Source: Bremerella sp. P1 (GTDB lineage: Bacteria > Planctomycetota > Planctomycetia > Pirellulales > Pirellulaceae). Taken from it: DNA of 64,000 bases. The stretch lies in the NCBI RefSeq assembly GCF_028748185.1, contig NZ_CP118164.1, positions 868,001 through 932,000 of the forward strand, given 5' to 3'. The translations under genes and the position numbers were made by a program. Below are positions 16,948 to 26,279 of the stretch, in pieces. Numbering within the stretch: the first letter of the stretch is position 1; the number at the start of each line of letters is the position of its first letter. The notes under the pieces are model-generated. The model had not been told where the DNA came from. It ran no database searches and saw nothing but the letters and a program-made list of their open reading frames with translations.

Positions 16948-17825
16948 GCAGCTGCCTTCAGGGATTTCATCGGGAACATGAGCGTAAATGCGGCTCCAAA
17001 GTCGGGGCAGTTCATCGCTGACACTTGCCCCTGATGGACTTCCACGACTCGCTGGACGATTGCCAGGCCGAGACCGGTTCCGGTGCTCTTGGTGCTATAA
17101 AATGGATCAAATATGCGTCGCACGTCGGTGTGGGAAATTCCACAGCCGGTGTCCGCGAACTCGATTTCCAGGTGACCGAAGTTAGCCTGGGAGGTGATCG
17201 TCAGGATGCCTCCACTGGGCATCACATCCAAGGCGTTAAGAATCAGATTCAGAAACGCCCGCTTGAGCATGTCTTTGTCGGCCAGCAGCATCTCCTGCTC
17301 GGTCAGGTCCAAACGTACCTGCACGTTCTGAGCTTGAAACTGCGGTGCCAGGTCTTCGCAGATCTCGCGGATCATTTGCGATGTCGGCACATAGGCCTGA
17401 TTCGGCTGACGATCGGCCGTGAAGTGCAGCAGGTCGTCGACGGTCGTATTGAGCACGGTCAATCCCGACTCGATCTTGTCGACAATCCGCTTCGTTTCCG
17501 GGTCACCATCGATCTTTCGCTTGAGTAGCCCTGTGTAGAGCGTCAACGGCATCAGGCCGTTACGTACTTCGTGGGCAATATGCGATGCCACCAAGCCGAG
17601 ATCGGCCAGGCGATTCTTGCGAGCCAGTTCGCGATTCTTGACTTCCAATTCGTCGGTCAGCCGCGTCACTTCTTTGCGAAGCGATTCGTGCGTTTCCTGC
17701 AACCTGGCTGTGGCTTTGTCCCAGCATGAAAGCAGTTCGCGCAGATCGATCGACTCGTCGCCTGCCGAGAGATTCCAGAGGCGATTGGTATCGGACATCA
17801 TTGGTTCTTCGTTGGGAGAGGTCAT
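16944..17825 (-). CDS. Soluble sensor histidine kinase (FleS/FlrB-like)
   Basis: The protein has 293 residues with no membrane segment and no recognisable PAS domain. A coiled coil (about 38-72) leads to the H-box 'ASHIAHEVRNGLMPL' with His85, then N-box (FLNLILNALDVMPSGG), G1 (DTGCGI), F (FDPFYSTK) and G2 (GTGLGLAIV) boxes, so the ATPase is complete. It should phosphorylate the overlapping sigma54 regulator to time rod/hook gene expression. It starts 16 bp after the FlgN-like gene. What it senses is not visible; neighbours in the operon are candidates. Confidence 0.88.
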   Translation of the reverse strand: MTSPNEEPMMSDTNRLWNLSAGDESIDLRELLSCWDKATARLQETHESLRKEVTRLTDELEVKNRELARKNRLADLGLVASHIAHEVRNGLMPLTLYTGLLKRKIDGDPETKRIVDKIESGLTVLNTTVDDLLHFTADRQPNQAYVPTSQMIREICEDLAPQFQAQNVQVRLDLTEQEMLLADKDMLKRAFLNLILNALDVMPSGGILTITSQANFGHLEIEFADTGCGISHTDVRRIFDPFYSTKSTGTGLGLAIVQRVVEVHQGQVSAMNCPDFGAAFTLMFPMKSLKAAA

Positions 17826-17841
17826 GATTTGGGGACCTTTC

Positions 17842-18300
17842 TTACTCAGCGGTTAAGTCAAAGCCGCGACTTGTGGGGGCGTTCATATCGTTGTATGCCG
17901 AAGCGGAGTCGGCGGCGGTGTGCGTCTCTTGGAGCAACTTCGAGATTTCATCGCGATGCGTCGTGACGATCTCGGTGCTCTTTTGTTCCAACTGCTTCAA
18001 TTCCGTCAGCAGCACTTCGCAGTGCTTGGCTTTTTGCGAACACTGCGTGCGTTCGCTGGCACTTCGCCAAACACGAGCATCCGGATTCTGCTGGCGGAAG
18101 GGATCCATAGTGCGATCGATATGGGTTAGTCGTTCAATCAATGTCTGCTTGGCAACCAACACCCGCATCAAGTCGTCGATGTAGTCGCTGTGCCCGGCCA
18201 ATCTCAGTTGGTATTGCGAAAGGGTCAGCAATTGCGTCAGCACTTCGTGCTTCTGATCAATAAGCTGAACCAGTTGATCGGTTTCCTCAACGCAAGGCAT
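17842..18300 (-). CDS. FlgN-like coiled-coil protein (putative export chaperone)
   Basis: The protein has 152 residues from the ATG at 18300 (MPCVEETDQLVQLID). The frame is open further upstream, but that overlaps the TPR gene stop; GGAAAG lies about 10 nt before this ATG and the intergenic gap is 17 bp. It is predicted all-helical, with 'LIDQKHEVLTQLLTLSQYQL' and a later VLVAKQTLIERL, a pattern like FlgN chaperones (repeated L-x-x-L and a conserved K). FlgN guards hook-junction proteins FlgK/FlgL, which are not in this window. The family diverges strongly, so the call is tentative. Confidence 0.5.
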   Translation of the reverse strand: MPCVEETDQLVQLIDQKHEVLTQLLTLSQYQLRLAGHSDYIDDLMRVLVAKQTLIERLTHIDRTMDPFRQQNPDARVWRSASERTQCSQKAKHCEVLLTELKQLEQKSTEIVTTHRDEISKLLQETHTAADSASAYNDMNAPTSRGFDLTAE

Positions 18301-18317
18301 ACAAATCAGCTTTCCAG

Positions 18318-20840
18318 TTAAAGGGTGGCCCCTAACCAATCGAGGTAGTTTTGCCAGTCGTCCCGCGAACCGTGGGTCGTCTCCGAGTAATCGATTCCAT
18401 CGGCCAGACGGGACAGCACAATCTTGGCCTGCTCGACCGTGCCGCGGGCTTCGGTCGACAAATTCATGTACCGGTAACAGTGGGCAATCTGAACGAATGC
18501 CTCGAGCGAAACGGCTTCCGTTTGATAGCGGTTGGAAGCGGTCGAATAGGCCTCGATCGCATCCTTGTAGCGTGCCAACTCGAACATCGCCGCCCCCTGA
18601 GCGAAGTAGCAGTTCCGCAAAATCTTCGCTTCAACCGGATGGAGGTCGGCTTGCATTTCGAGCTTGGTTGTCAGTTCGTATTCCAGGTCGTTGTAGATCT
18701 CGATCGCACTTTCGAGGTGATCTTTCACTTCTTTGTCGAACTTGATCCGCTGTGTTTCGATGTTCACCAAGCGAAACTTCTTTTTGGGCAGCGTGGACGA
18801 ACGTCGATGACACTCGGCAATCAGATAACGAGCACTGACCGAACGAGGATCATCCGGGTAACGCCGAACGGCCGCATGCAGGTACTTGATCGCCCCCTTG
18901 TAACTCTCGTTGCTCTGTTCCAGGAATTGAAAGGCCTCGCGAGGAATGCTCTCCGGTGCTTCCAGAGCCCCTTTCACGCGGGCCTGAGCTTCATACATTT
19001 CCCCTTCGAGATGCAGCACCTGCCCGAGGGCAAATAGCGAATCTTGCCATTCACGGCTGCTTGGCTCGAGGCGTCCATCGTCGAGATTCGCTGTCAGGAC
19101 ACTCTTTGCCTCGGCCAGCTTGCCGAGTTCCATGTAGGCTTCGCCACCAAGCACACGAGCTTCGTAAACCGAGGGATCTTTCGGATAAAATTCCAGGCAC
19201 TCGTTGATTGGGCTCAGGGCATCTTCCGCTCGATCAAGGGCGATCAGTGCTCGAGCCGTCGCGACCAAGGCACGCGGCTGGTGTTCGCGAGTTTCGTATC
19301 GCTGATACTCGGCGAGAATCTCGACAGCCTTACTGAAGTCTTGCCCTCGCAGGTAAGCCGAAGCACTATTCCAGAGATCATTCGTATACTCGGCCGTAGC
19401 GAACCGGTGTTCGGCCAGGTCGAGATAAACTTTGCCAGCACTGCGGAAGCGAAAACGCGACTTCGCACGCAGGTCGAGTGATTGGTTGAAGGGAACTTTA
19501 TCGGCCTTATGCTCCAGGTAGTCTCCCCAGGCATGCTGCACATCGGCTTCAATCTGAAAGGCCTGATCCGCGGGGAACAAGGGGCGAAGTGCCTGAGCGA
19601 CCTCAACTGCCGGGGCGAATTTTTCTTCCGATTTCCAGGCATCGATCGCTCGCGTCACGCGCTGGCGGAACTCGACTTCATTCACCCAGGGGTTTTCGTA
19701 CTCGCCATTAAGCGCTGCTTCGCGTAGTGCTCGGCGATAGATCTCGACCGCCTCTTCGTCTTTGTCTTCCGCGCGAAGCAATTCCGCTTCTTCCAGGCCT
19801 GCGGCAACGCTTTCTGGTGTTCGGTAGTAAATCTTGCGTGTCCGCGAAGCCTGCTCCATGGCTTCGTCCAACTGCTCGTTGGCTCGCAGCATGACTGCCA
19901 ACAGGTACGAAGCCTTACGCGTCGAGTCGGCGGCAACCAACTGATTGCTCGCAGCCTTACGAAACATTCGGATCGCCGTGTTAAGCGAATCCTGAGCCTG
20001 CTCGTTTTCACCGGCTGCCAGATGATCGTGATAACGACGACGGGCCACCAAACCTTGAACAATCACACCATCGACATAGCTAGGCGAGGTGGGTGGGATC
20101 TCGAGAATCGTCTCTAACGTTTCATCCAACTGACCCAGTTCGAATTGAATACGAGCTAGGCGAATGTGAGCTTCGGACTTTTGTTCTGGCGTAAGAACAG
20201 GATGGGCGTCATACAACCGGCTCCACTTCAAAGCCTGTTGTAGATTGTCTGGTGTCGTGGGCTTGATGGCCAAATAGCAATCGGCCAATGCGTTTTCGAT
20301 ATCGAGTTGATGCAATGGGTAGTCAGCGTAGATCTTGGTGAGTGAGTGAATCGCCTTTTCGTACTGTTTCGATTCCATCTGACTAATACCAAGCAGGTAC
20401 TCGCCACGAATCTCGTACTCAGGCGGGAATCCTCGATCTCGAGCCGTTTCTAGATGTTGAACTGCGACGCGATAGACCGTCTCGCGATCTTTAGGATTGA
20501 GAAACCCTTTCGCTTCGTCGTGCAGAATCATCCCCAACAGAAAAGGCGCGGCACCTTGATAGGGCTGCTCGACGTGAAGGTTGTCGACTTGACTGCGAGC
20601 AACGTCGCGTGCCTTGGTGACTTCGCCTGTTTCGTACGCTTCGATCGCCCCAGCTAAAGTTCTATCCTCTCCCTCTCCGCCACGAAGTAGCACCCAAGAG
20701 ATTCCCGACATAAGTCCCGCCACAACGACAGCGCCAACAATCAGAAAGATCCGATTGCCCAGCATGTCCATGAAACGACCGTGAGGAGTAGTTCCCTCAG
20801 GCGTTTCAGGAGCATCGTTTTGGCCAGATTCCGTCGACAT
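18318..20840 (-). CDS. Membrane-anchored TPR protein at the head of the flagellar regulatory operon
   Basis: The protein has 840 residues. A cytoplasmic N-terminus (about 30 residues, acidic) precedes one membrane segment (about 31-52, with FLIVGAVVVAGLMSGISWVLL). The rest is helical with many TPR-like pairs (e.g. 'EAYETGEVTKARDVARSQVD', SKQYEKAIHSLTKIYADYP, LARYKDAIEAYSTASNRY). Topology suggests the repeats are periplasmic. It begins the operon with the FlgN-like gene (17 bp gap), kinase and regulator. TPR domains hold protein partners; the position suggests a role in sensing or assembly of flagella, but no specific function can be assigned. Confidence 0.7.
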   Translation of the reverse strand: MSTESGQNDAPETPEGTTPHGRFMDMLGNRIFLIVGAVVVAGLMSGISWVLLRGGEGEDRTLAGAIEAYETGEVTKARDVARSQVDNLHVEQPYQGAAPFLLGMILHDEAKGFLNPKDRETVYRVAVQHLETARDRGFPPEYEIRGEYLLGISQMESKQYEKAIHSLTKIYADYPLHQLDIENALADCYLAIKPTTPDNLQQALKWSRLYDAHPVLTPEQKSEAHIRLARIQFELGQLDETLETILEIPPTSPSYVDGVIVQGLVARRRYHDHLAAGENEQAQDSLNTAIRMFRKAASNQLVAADSTRKASYLLAVMLRANEQLDEAMEQASRTRKIYYRTPESVAAGLEEAELLRAEDKDEEAVEIYRRALREAALNGEYENPWVNEVEFRQRVTRAIDAWKSEEKFAPAVEVAQALRPLFPADQAFQIEADVQHAWGDYLEHKADKVPFNQSLDLRAKSRFRFRSAGKVYLDLAEHRFATAEYTNDLWNSASAYLRGQDFSKAVEILAEYQRYETREHQPRALVATARALIALDRAEDALSPINECLEFYPKDPSVYEARVLGGEAYMELGKLAEAKSVLTANLDDGRLEPSSREWQDSLFALGQVLHLEGEMYEAQARVKGALEAPESIPREAFQFLEQSNESYKGAIKYLHAAVRRYPDDPRSVSARYLIAECHRRSSTLPKKKFRLVNIETQRIKFDKEVKDHLESAIEIYNDLEYELTTKLEMQADLHPVEAKILRNCYFAQGAAMFELARYKDAIEAYSTASNRYQTEAVSLEAFVQIAHCYRYMNLSTEARGTVEQAKIVLSRLADGIDYSETTHGSRDDWQNYLDWLGATL

Positions 20841-21232
20841 CGAAAATTGTTCTCAAGTTCCCAAGTGGCTCAAGCCGATATCGAAACTGGGAAGGTTTAC
20901 ACTGAACTTTCCCGACTTCGCTTCAATAAAATCGCGAGTTTGCGCGAGCGCACACGCCCGCGCGGATTTTCGCGGCACAATATGTACAGAAATGCCTGGA
21001 AACGGGTCAATACAGGATCGTTAAGATCTTCTGTCGCAGACGATTAGCCTCGGCCTTTTCCACCTTTGGGCTGAGAAGTGACAGCAGTGCCGGCATGTGA
21101 TATTTGCGACCGGGACGATAATCTTTTACGCAAAAATGCCCGGCAGATTGACGGGAAGCCAAAGAAAAACCCTCGCCGATGCGAGGGTTTCTCAATGCTT
21201 TCAAGGAAGGACTAACGCCAACTCCGGGAGCA
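20841..21232. other. Intergenic region between the TPR gene and the hydrolase-like gene
   Basis: This 392-bp stretch should hold the promoter of the minus-strand flagellar regulatory operon, but I found no convincing sigma70 or sigma54 element. A 65-codon minus-strand frame (21007-21204) overlaps the terminator hairpin and lacks a ribosome site, so I do not call it. The only clear element is the terminator at 21162-21190. Confidence 0.5.
21162..21190 (-). terminator. Intrinsic terminator after the hydrolase-like gene
   Basis: AAACCCTCGC (21167-21176) and GCGAGGGTTT (21181-21190) form a perfect 10-bp stem with a CGAT loop. On the minus strand the stem runs into TTTTTCTTT, so it terminates transcription coming from the gene at 21233-21976. 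It lies about 45 bp past that gene's stop codon. Confidence 0.85.
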
Positions 21233-21976
21233 TTATTTCAAAACCTGCCCCATGACCCAGCCGTTCATATCTTCCAGCATATCGGTCATGATGCCATCGC
21301 CGCAGAGATACTCGCGTACATCCATCTTCAGCCCGGCGCTGTGGCCCAGGCGGATGTCCCCGCAAAGCTGCTGTTCGGTGTAGTAGGTACTCTCGTGGCA
21401 GTGCATCAGCAGGATCGGAAGCTGCTCGCACATTCCCAGATTTCGCAGCGGGGCATGCCCGTTTGGAAATGGACCGTTGATGGAGATGACGCCGGCGTAA
21501 TCGTTTGGATTTTGCAGGGCCAATCGCAGAGCCATCGTCGCTCCATCCTGGTAACCGGCCAGGAAAACACGGCGACGATGAATGTTGAATTGTTCGGATG
21601 CCGACTCGATCGCTGTTTCTACGCGACGCGAAGCGGCATCGATACAACCTTCGTCTTGCGACCAATAGTAGCTGGCAAACTCGCTGCCGGTGTTACGCGT
21701 ATGACGTCGAGTACCGCGAGGACCGACGGCAACGAAGTTACGCGTGCTGGTCAGCGGCATGATTCGCCGCAATTGGGACTCGTTGTCGAACGCACCGTGC
21801 AACCAGACGATCAGCGGATACGCGTAGCCTGGTTCGTAGTGCAGCGGAGTGAACAGCTCCAGCGGGCAAGTTTGGTTGGAATCTCGCCGAATGCGAAATT
21901 CGTAAACCTTGCTTTGCTGGACGCTCAGATTGGACGAATGGTTCGTTGGTAACGCTGGCGTGTCTAAACGTTTCAT
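21233..21976 (-). CDS. Alpha/beta-hydrolase-fold protein lacking a normal catalytic triad
   Basis: The protein has 247 residues from the ATG at 21976 (MKRLDTPALPTNHSS); an in-frame TTG gives 17 more. It aligns by eye with the carboxylesterase/phospholipase family: YPLIVWLHGAFDNESQL (oxyanion strand, about 53-69), FVAVGPRG, 'VFLAGYQDGATMALRLAL' (137-154) and a late 'PILLMHCHEST'. The nucleophile elbow reads GYQDG where the family has GxSxG, so Asp144 replaces Ser. The acid position (family HGxxDxxVP) reads MHCHESTYY, and the C-terminal His position reads YLCGDG. It may be a non-catalytic member or use another chemistry. It lacks a signal peptide. Confidence 0.75.
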   Translation of the reverse strand: MKRLDTPALPTNHSSNLSVQQSKVYEFRIRRDSNQTCPLELFTPLHYEPGYAYPLIVWLHGAFDNESQLRRIMPLTSTRNFVAVGPRGTRRHTRNTGSEFASYYWSQDEGCIDAASRRVETAIESASEQFNIHRRRVFLAGYQDGATMALRLALQNPNDYAGVISINGPFPNGHAPLRNLGMCEQLPILLMHCHESTYYTEQQLCGDIRLGHSAGLKMDVREYLCGDGIMTDMLEDMNGWVMGQVLK

Positions 21977-22311
21977 GAAGACGTTCTGCAGACTCTCGGT
22001 GTTGGTTGTTCGGAGAGCGAAGCCCAAATGTGGCGATGTTCGCCAAATGGGTCAAGATCAGCCTCACCATCTTTTTGACTGATCCACTTCGCTTGAGTAA
22101 TGCCAACGCTGAGAAATCGTTTTCTAGCGTCCTGCGCGACTTCCTTGTCGCCCCGTTGGAACAAGCATTGAAACACGAATGATCCAGGGAAACAATCTTG
22201 CTAGCGATGCCGATAATCGTTGAAATTTCTTTGCGAATTTCATGGCCCAAAAAATGCATGGGCCATGATTTATCGATCGCTTTGCTTGTCTCCCAGTCGG
22301 AAAACCTTTGC
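21977..22311. other. Intergenic region between mdh and the hydrolase-like gene
   Basis: This 335-bp stretch holds a hairpin just after mdh (22241-22267) and presumably the promoter of the hydrolase-like gene, which I could not identify. An in-frame TTG extension of the hydrolase-like gene reaches 22027. No other coding signal was found. Confidence 0.5.
22241..22267 (-). terminator. Hairpin downstream of mdh, possible terminator
   Basis: CATGGCCCA (22241-22249) pairs perfectly with TGGGCCATG (22259-22267) over a 9-nt loop, 44 bp past the mdh stop codon. On the minus strand the U-run is inside the loop, not after the stem, so efficiency as an intrinsic terminator is doubtful. Confidence 0.45.
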
Positions 22312-23331
<1,020 letters not shown>

Positions 23332-23445
23332 CTAAAGCTGTTAAGAAGCATAAGGCCGTTCAGAAGCTGAATATGGGCGCGCCGCCAGCGATTATCAAGA
23401 GGGCTTGACGGCCTATCGTCGATCTTCCAGAAGGTTCGCCGCGAT

Positions 23446-24900
23446 TTAACGTCGGCGAGATGCGGGTTTACGCGAGAAGACGACGCCAAACGCAATGCCC
23501 ACGCCAACCACAACGCCCAAAACAACCAACATGGCAAGTACGAACTGGTTGGTCTGTGGGTTACTGGGAGCCGCATACTTCTCGACGTTCGCGGCGATAA
23601 ACAGCGGGCTGATCTGCCGCCGAGTGAAATCTTCCTGAGACATAAACGGCGTTCGATAGGCCCACAGTTTGAAAAACGGCCCCGTCACGGCGACCGACTG
23701 GTGTAGATCCTCTCCTACCGAAAGCCCTGGGGGTAGTTCAGGCACACAAACCAGCACGGGATAGTCGTTCGTAAACTGTTTTCGTGTCGATTCATCACCC
23801 GCACGCTGTGACACAATCGGGTTAGCAATGGGCACGAAGACCGATAGCTCGTAGTAGTGGTCGATGCCCAGCCGCTGCTGAATATCTTTATCATCAACTT
23901 CGATCTTCGTGATACGCCGGCAGAGCCCGGTAAGCCGCATGAATTTGGCACGATACATTGCCGGGGCAACCATCAAGCCCTCCGTGGGCTCGGTCAGGTA
24001 TTGAGAAACGGTTTGATCGCTCATTGCCGTTTGCTGATCGAGCGGCATGCGTTTGACAGCGGCCATCATTTGATAAAAGGGCTCACGCTCGAGTCCCTCG
24101 AACTTGACACGATCTTTGACATGAGAAAGCTCGCCGATGTCCATCCCCTGCTCCGCCAATCGAACCTGATCGGCTGTGACGCCCAGGTCACTATTGGGCT
24201 CGGTGGGATGCCATGAGATCTTTGGCGTAGCAAACACAAAGCCTTGGCGATCATCGTCAGCCTTGAAGGACTTCAGAAGAACACCAGGAAAACTAATCGG
24301 TGCCCCCACAAGATTCTTTTCGGGATTAAGCGTGACCTTCCAGGGATGCGGAATGTCTTCCACCACGATCGTGCCGAGTACCTTTCCGTTGGGCGTATCG
24401 AGCATGGCATCCACTTCGTAGTAGTTATCCAAACCGACGCTCTCAACCGCTTCCTTGGGCACGATCAACTCGCGAATGGCTTCGACATTTCCGGTAAGCA
24501 AGAAGATATCCAGTCGGTGCTCTTGGGGATTCTCTTCGAGGTCTTTCCAGGGCGTCTCGAGCTTAAGCCAGCGCGTGATTCGATGAGGCTGAAGACGCCG
24601 AATCCTCGTCAGCGCGCGAATGACTGCCTCTTGCTCTCCCTCTTCGAGCGGTTGCCCATCGAAGAACATCTGCAGGTAACTGTCACCAAAGTCAATCAGC
24701 GCGAAGAATTCACGTGCCGACATCTTGTCGAAATCGGGAGTGGCATTTCCAGACGGCTTCCCTTCGCTTTCGGATGCCTCGCTCTCGCCCATCGGTGGCT
24801 TTTCCGAAACATCCTGGGCATTCAGGGAGCCGCTCGCACTCAAGAGAATCACGAGCAGCAAGAGACGCAGAAAATGGAGGCTATTCAGTTGGCTGGCCAT
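23446..24900 (-). CDS. Secreted/membrane protein of unknown function with two copies of a shared module
   Basis: The protein has 484 residues. A signal peptide (about 1-28, LLLLVILLSASGSLNA) precedes an acidic Ser/Glu-rich linker and a long extracytoplasmic part, ending in one membrane segment (about 452-475) and a basic tail. Two similar segments are visible, 130-230 and 315-440; each contains 'GLDNYYEVDA' or 'GIDHYYELSV', then a hydrophobic 'PGVLLKSF' or 'GPFFKLWAY' and a closing 'ATPKISW' or 'PLFIAANV'. The upstream gene overlaps it by 20 bp and has a third copy. I recognise no known family; it may form a complex with its neighbour. Confidence 0.7.
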   Translation of the reverse strand: MASQLNSLHFLRLLLLVILLSASGSLNAQDVSEKPPMGESEASESEGKPSGNATPDFDKMSAREFFALIDFGDSYLQMFFDGQPLEEGEQEAVIRALTRIRRLQPHRITRWLKLETPWKDLEENPQEHRLDIFLLTGNVEAIRELIVPKEAVESVGLDNYYEVDAMLDTPNGKVLGTIVVEDIPHPWKVTLNPEKNLVGAPISFPGVLLKSFKADDDRQGFVFATPKISWHPTEPNSDLGVTADQVRLAEQGMDIGELSHVKDRVKFEGLEREPFYQMMAAVKRMPLDQQTAMSDQTVSQYLTEPTEGLMVAPAMYRAKFMRLTGLCRRITKIEVDDKDIQQRLGIDHYYELSVFVPIANPIVSQRAGDESTRKQFTNDYPVLVCVPELPPGLSVGEDLHQSVAVTGPFFKLWAYRTPFMSQEDFTRRQISPLFIAANVEKYAAPSNPQTNQFVLAMLVVLGVVVGVGIAFGVVFSRKPASRRR

Positions 24901-25996
24901 CAGTTTCTTCAGACGACGGATGATTTTTCATTTGAGCCGACAAGGCACCCAGTTGATCGCGTACCGATTCGCCAACCGAAATGTCCGCAGCGTTTTCTTC
25001 AAACTGCTTTCGATTACGACTGCGCACCAGTTTCTCGACTTGCGAATCACGGTTGCGGTTATTCCACCAGATAAAACCAACAACAGCCATCGCCCCGAGC
25101 AACGTGCAACCAATTCCGATGGCAATCTCGAGAGCGGTGATCTCCCGGTTGACGGTAGCCGACGCTTGCCAATTCACATTTCTCGCCAAAAGAAGCGGCG
25201 CCGTCATCGTGCCCCCTTTGGCCGAATACACCCACTTCTTAAAGTAGACGGCTTGAAGCGATGCTGGTTCGTGAATCTCGTTGCCAACCGGAAAGCCTTC
25301 CGGCAGGTTCATGCTGTAGATCACAATGGGCGAGTTATCCCCTCCCGAAAAGACCCACAACTGCCACAAATTGCCGGCGCGTTCGTCGAGCGGATTCGGC
25401 GGAAGCTTGACACACCGCCGGATGGTTCCCTGGATGGTCACCAATTTCCCGCGATAGAGTTTCGACTGCTGAAATAATTGCCCGAACTGCACCAATGGAG
25501 CGTGCTCGGCTGACAGATCCTGGGCCGTCGCATCTCGCATGTTGTCAAAGATTTGCGACCACGCCTCGAAGTCGGAAGCACGAAAGGGACTGCTGTCCTC
25601 GACCGATGCCAATGCGTCAGTATTGGCCCAAACTCGATTGCGAGCCTCTTCGGCGCTGACCTTACCTTTTTCGCCAAGGGTATACGGTGTGGCCGGGCGA
25701 CGATTCTCGACGACCCGAAACTCCCCTTCGGTACCGTTGTCGCCGGCGACTGCCTTGCGAGGCACCTCGATCTGGTCTCGGGGGACGCGAGTCGGGTCAT
25801 CAGGTGCGACTTCCTCGGATGCCTCATCCGGAGCAATCCAACGCCAAGTCTCCGGATCGGCCGCTCGAATCATGAGGACAATCACCAACCCCAGCGAGCC
25901 GACAAGCATCATAAGACGCAACTGCTCACCTCGCGCAAAGTAATTTCGCGGAGGTTTTCGACTAGGTTTCGATGACTCAGGAGTAACTTGGGACAT
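24881..25996 (-). CDS. Membrane protein of unknown function, paralogous in part to its downstream neighbour
   Basis: The protein has 371 residues. A basic N-terminus precedes a membrane segment (about 27-44), an extracytoplasmic region, a second membrane segment (about 288-311, IAIGIGCTLLGAMAVVGFIWW) and a charged cytoplasmic tail. Residues 170-276 resemble the modules of the next gene: KLVTIQGTIRRCVKL, WQLWVFSG, 'VYFKKWVYSAK', PLLLARNV. The last 20 bp overlap the next gene, so the pair is translationally linked. It is divergent from the ECF sigma gene across a 283-bp region. No known domain was recognised. Confidence 0.68.
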   Translation of the reverse strand: MSQVTPESSKPSRKPPRNYFARGEQLRLMMLVGSLGLVIVLMIRAADPETWRWIAPDEASEEVAPDDPTRVPRDQIEVPRKAVAGDNGTEGEFRVVENRRPATPYTLGEKGKVSAEEARNRVWANTDALASVEDSSPFRASDFEAWSQIFDNMRDATAQDLSAEHAPLVQFGQLFQQSKLYRGKLVTIQGTIRRCVKLPPNPLDERAGNLWQLWVFSGGDNSPIVIYSMNLPEGFPVGNEIHEPASLQAVYFKKWVYSAKGGTMTAPLLLARNVNWQASATVNREITALEIAIGIGCTLLGAMAVVGFIWWNNRNRDSQVEKLVRSRNRKQFEENAADISVGESVRDQLGALSAQMKNHPSSEETDGQPTE

Positions 25997-26102
25997 GTCT
26001 CAAATTATACGCATTGAGTGGAGCAACTCACGGCACTACGGCTAAACACGTGCTGCCGAGCGACCAGCCAAGCCAAACTGACGAGCAAGCCGGACTTCCC
26101 CT

Positions 26103-26116
26103 TAAATCTAGATTTA
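26103..26116. repeat. 14-bp perfect palindrome in the divergent region before the ECF sigma gene
   Basis: TAAATCTAGATTTA is a perfect 14-bp dyad. It lies about 107 bp from the start of the minus-strand membrane gene and 164 bp before the ECF sigma start, in AT-rich sequence that stands out locally. It could be an operator shared by both directions, but no second copy was seen. Confidence 0.4.
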
Positions 26117-26266
26117 GAAAAGAGATACGGCAACACGGCAAAAACTCATGCCGCCTCCGATGCATACCTCGCGCCTTTGCTGAACTCTATGGTATCATGG
26201 GTTTTATCTCGAAATACGCTCCTCTTTCTGGGAATAATTCAATTCGTTAGCTACGAATGGTTTAGT

Positions 26267-26275
26267 AAGGAGGAG
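26267..26275 (+). promoter_or_regulatory. Strong ribosome binding site deciding a TTG start
   Basis: AAGGAGGAG is a near-perfect Shine-Dalgarno. The TTG at 26280 lies 6 nt after the GAGG core and opens the ECF sigma frame; no in-frame ATG fits as well before the conserved region. A second TTG at 26276 is out of frame. Confidence 0.75.
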
Positions 26276-26279
26276 TTGA

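Noticed and set aside
21007-21204. 65-codon minus-strand frame
   Set aside because: It contains the terminator hairpin, has no ribosome site and no domain-like pattern; more likely non-coding.
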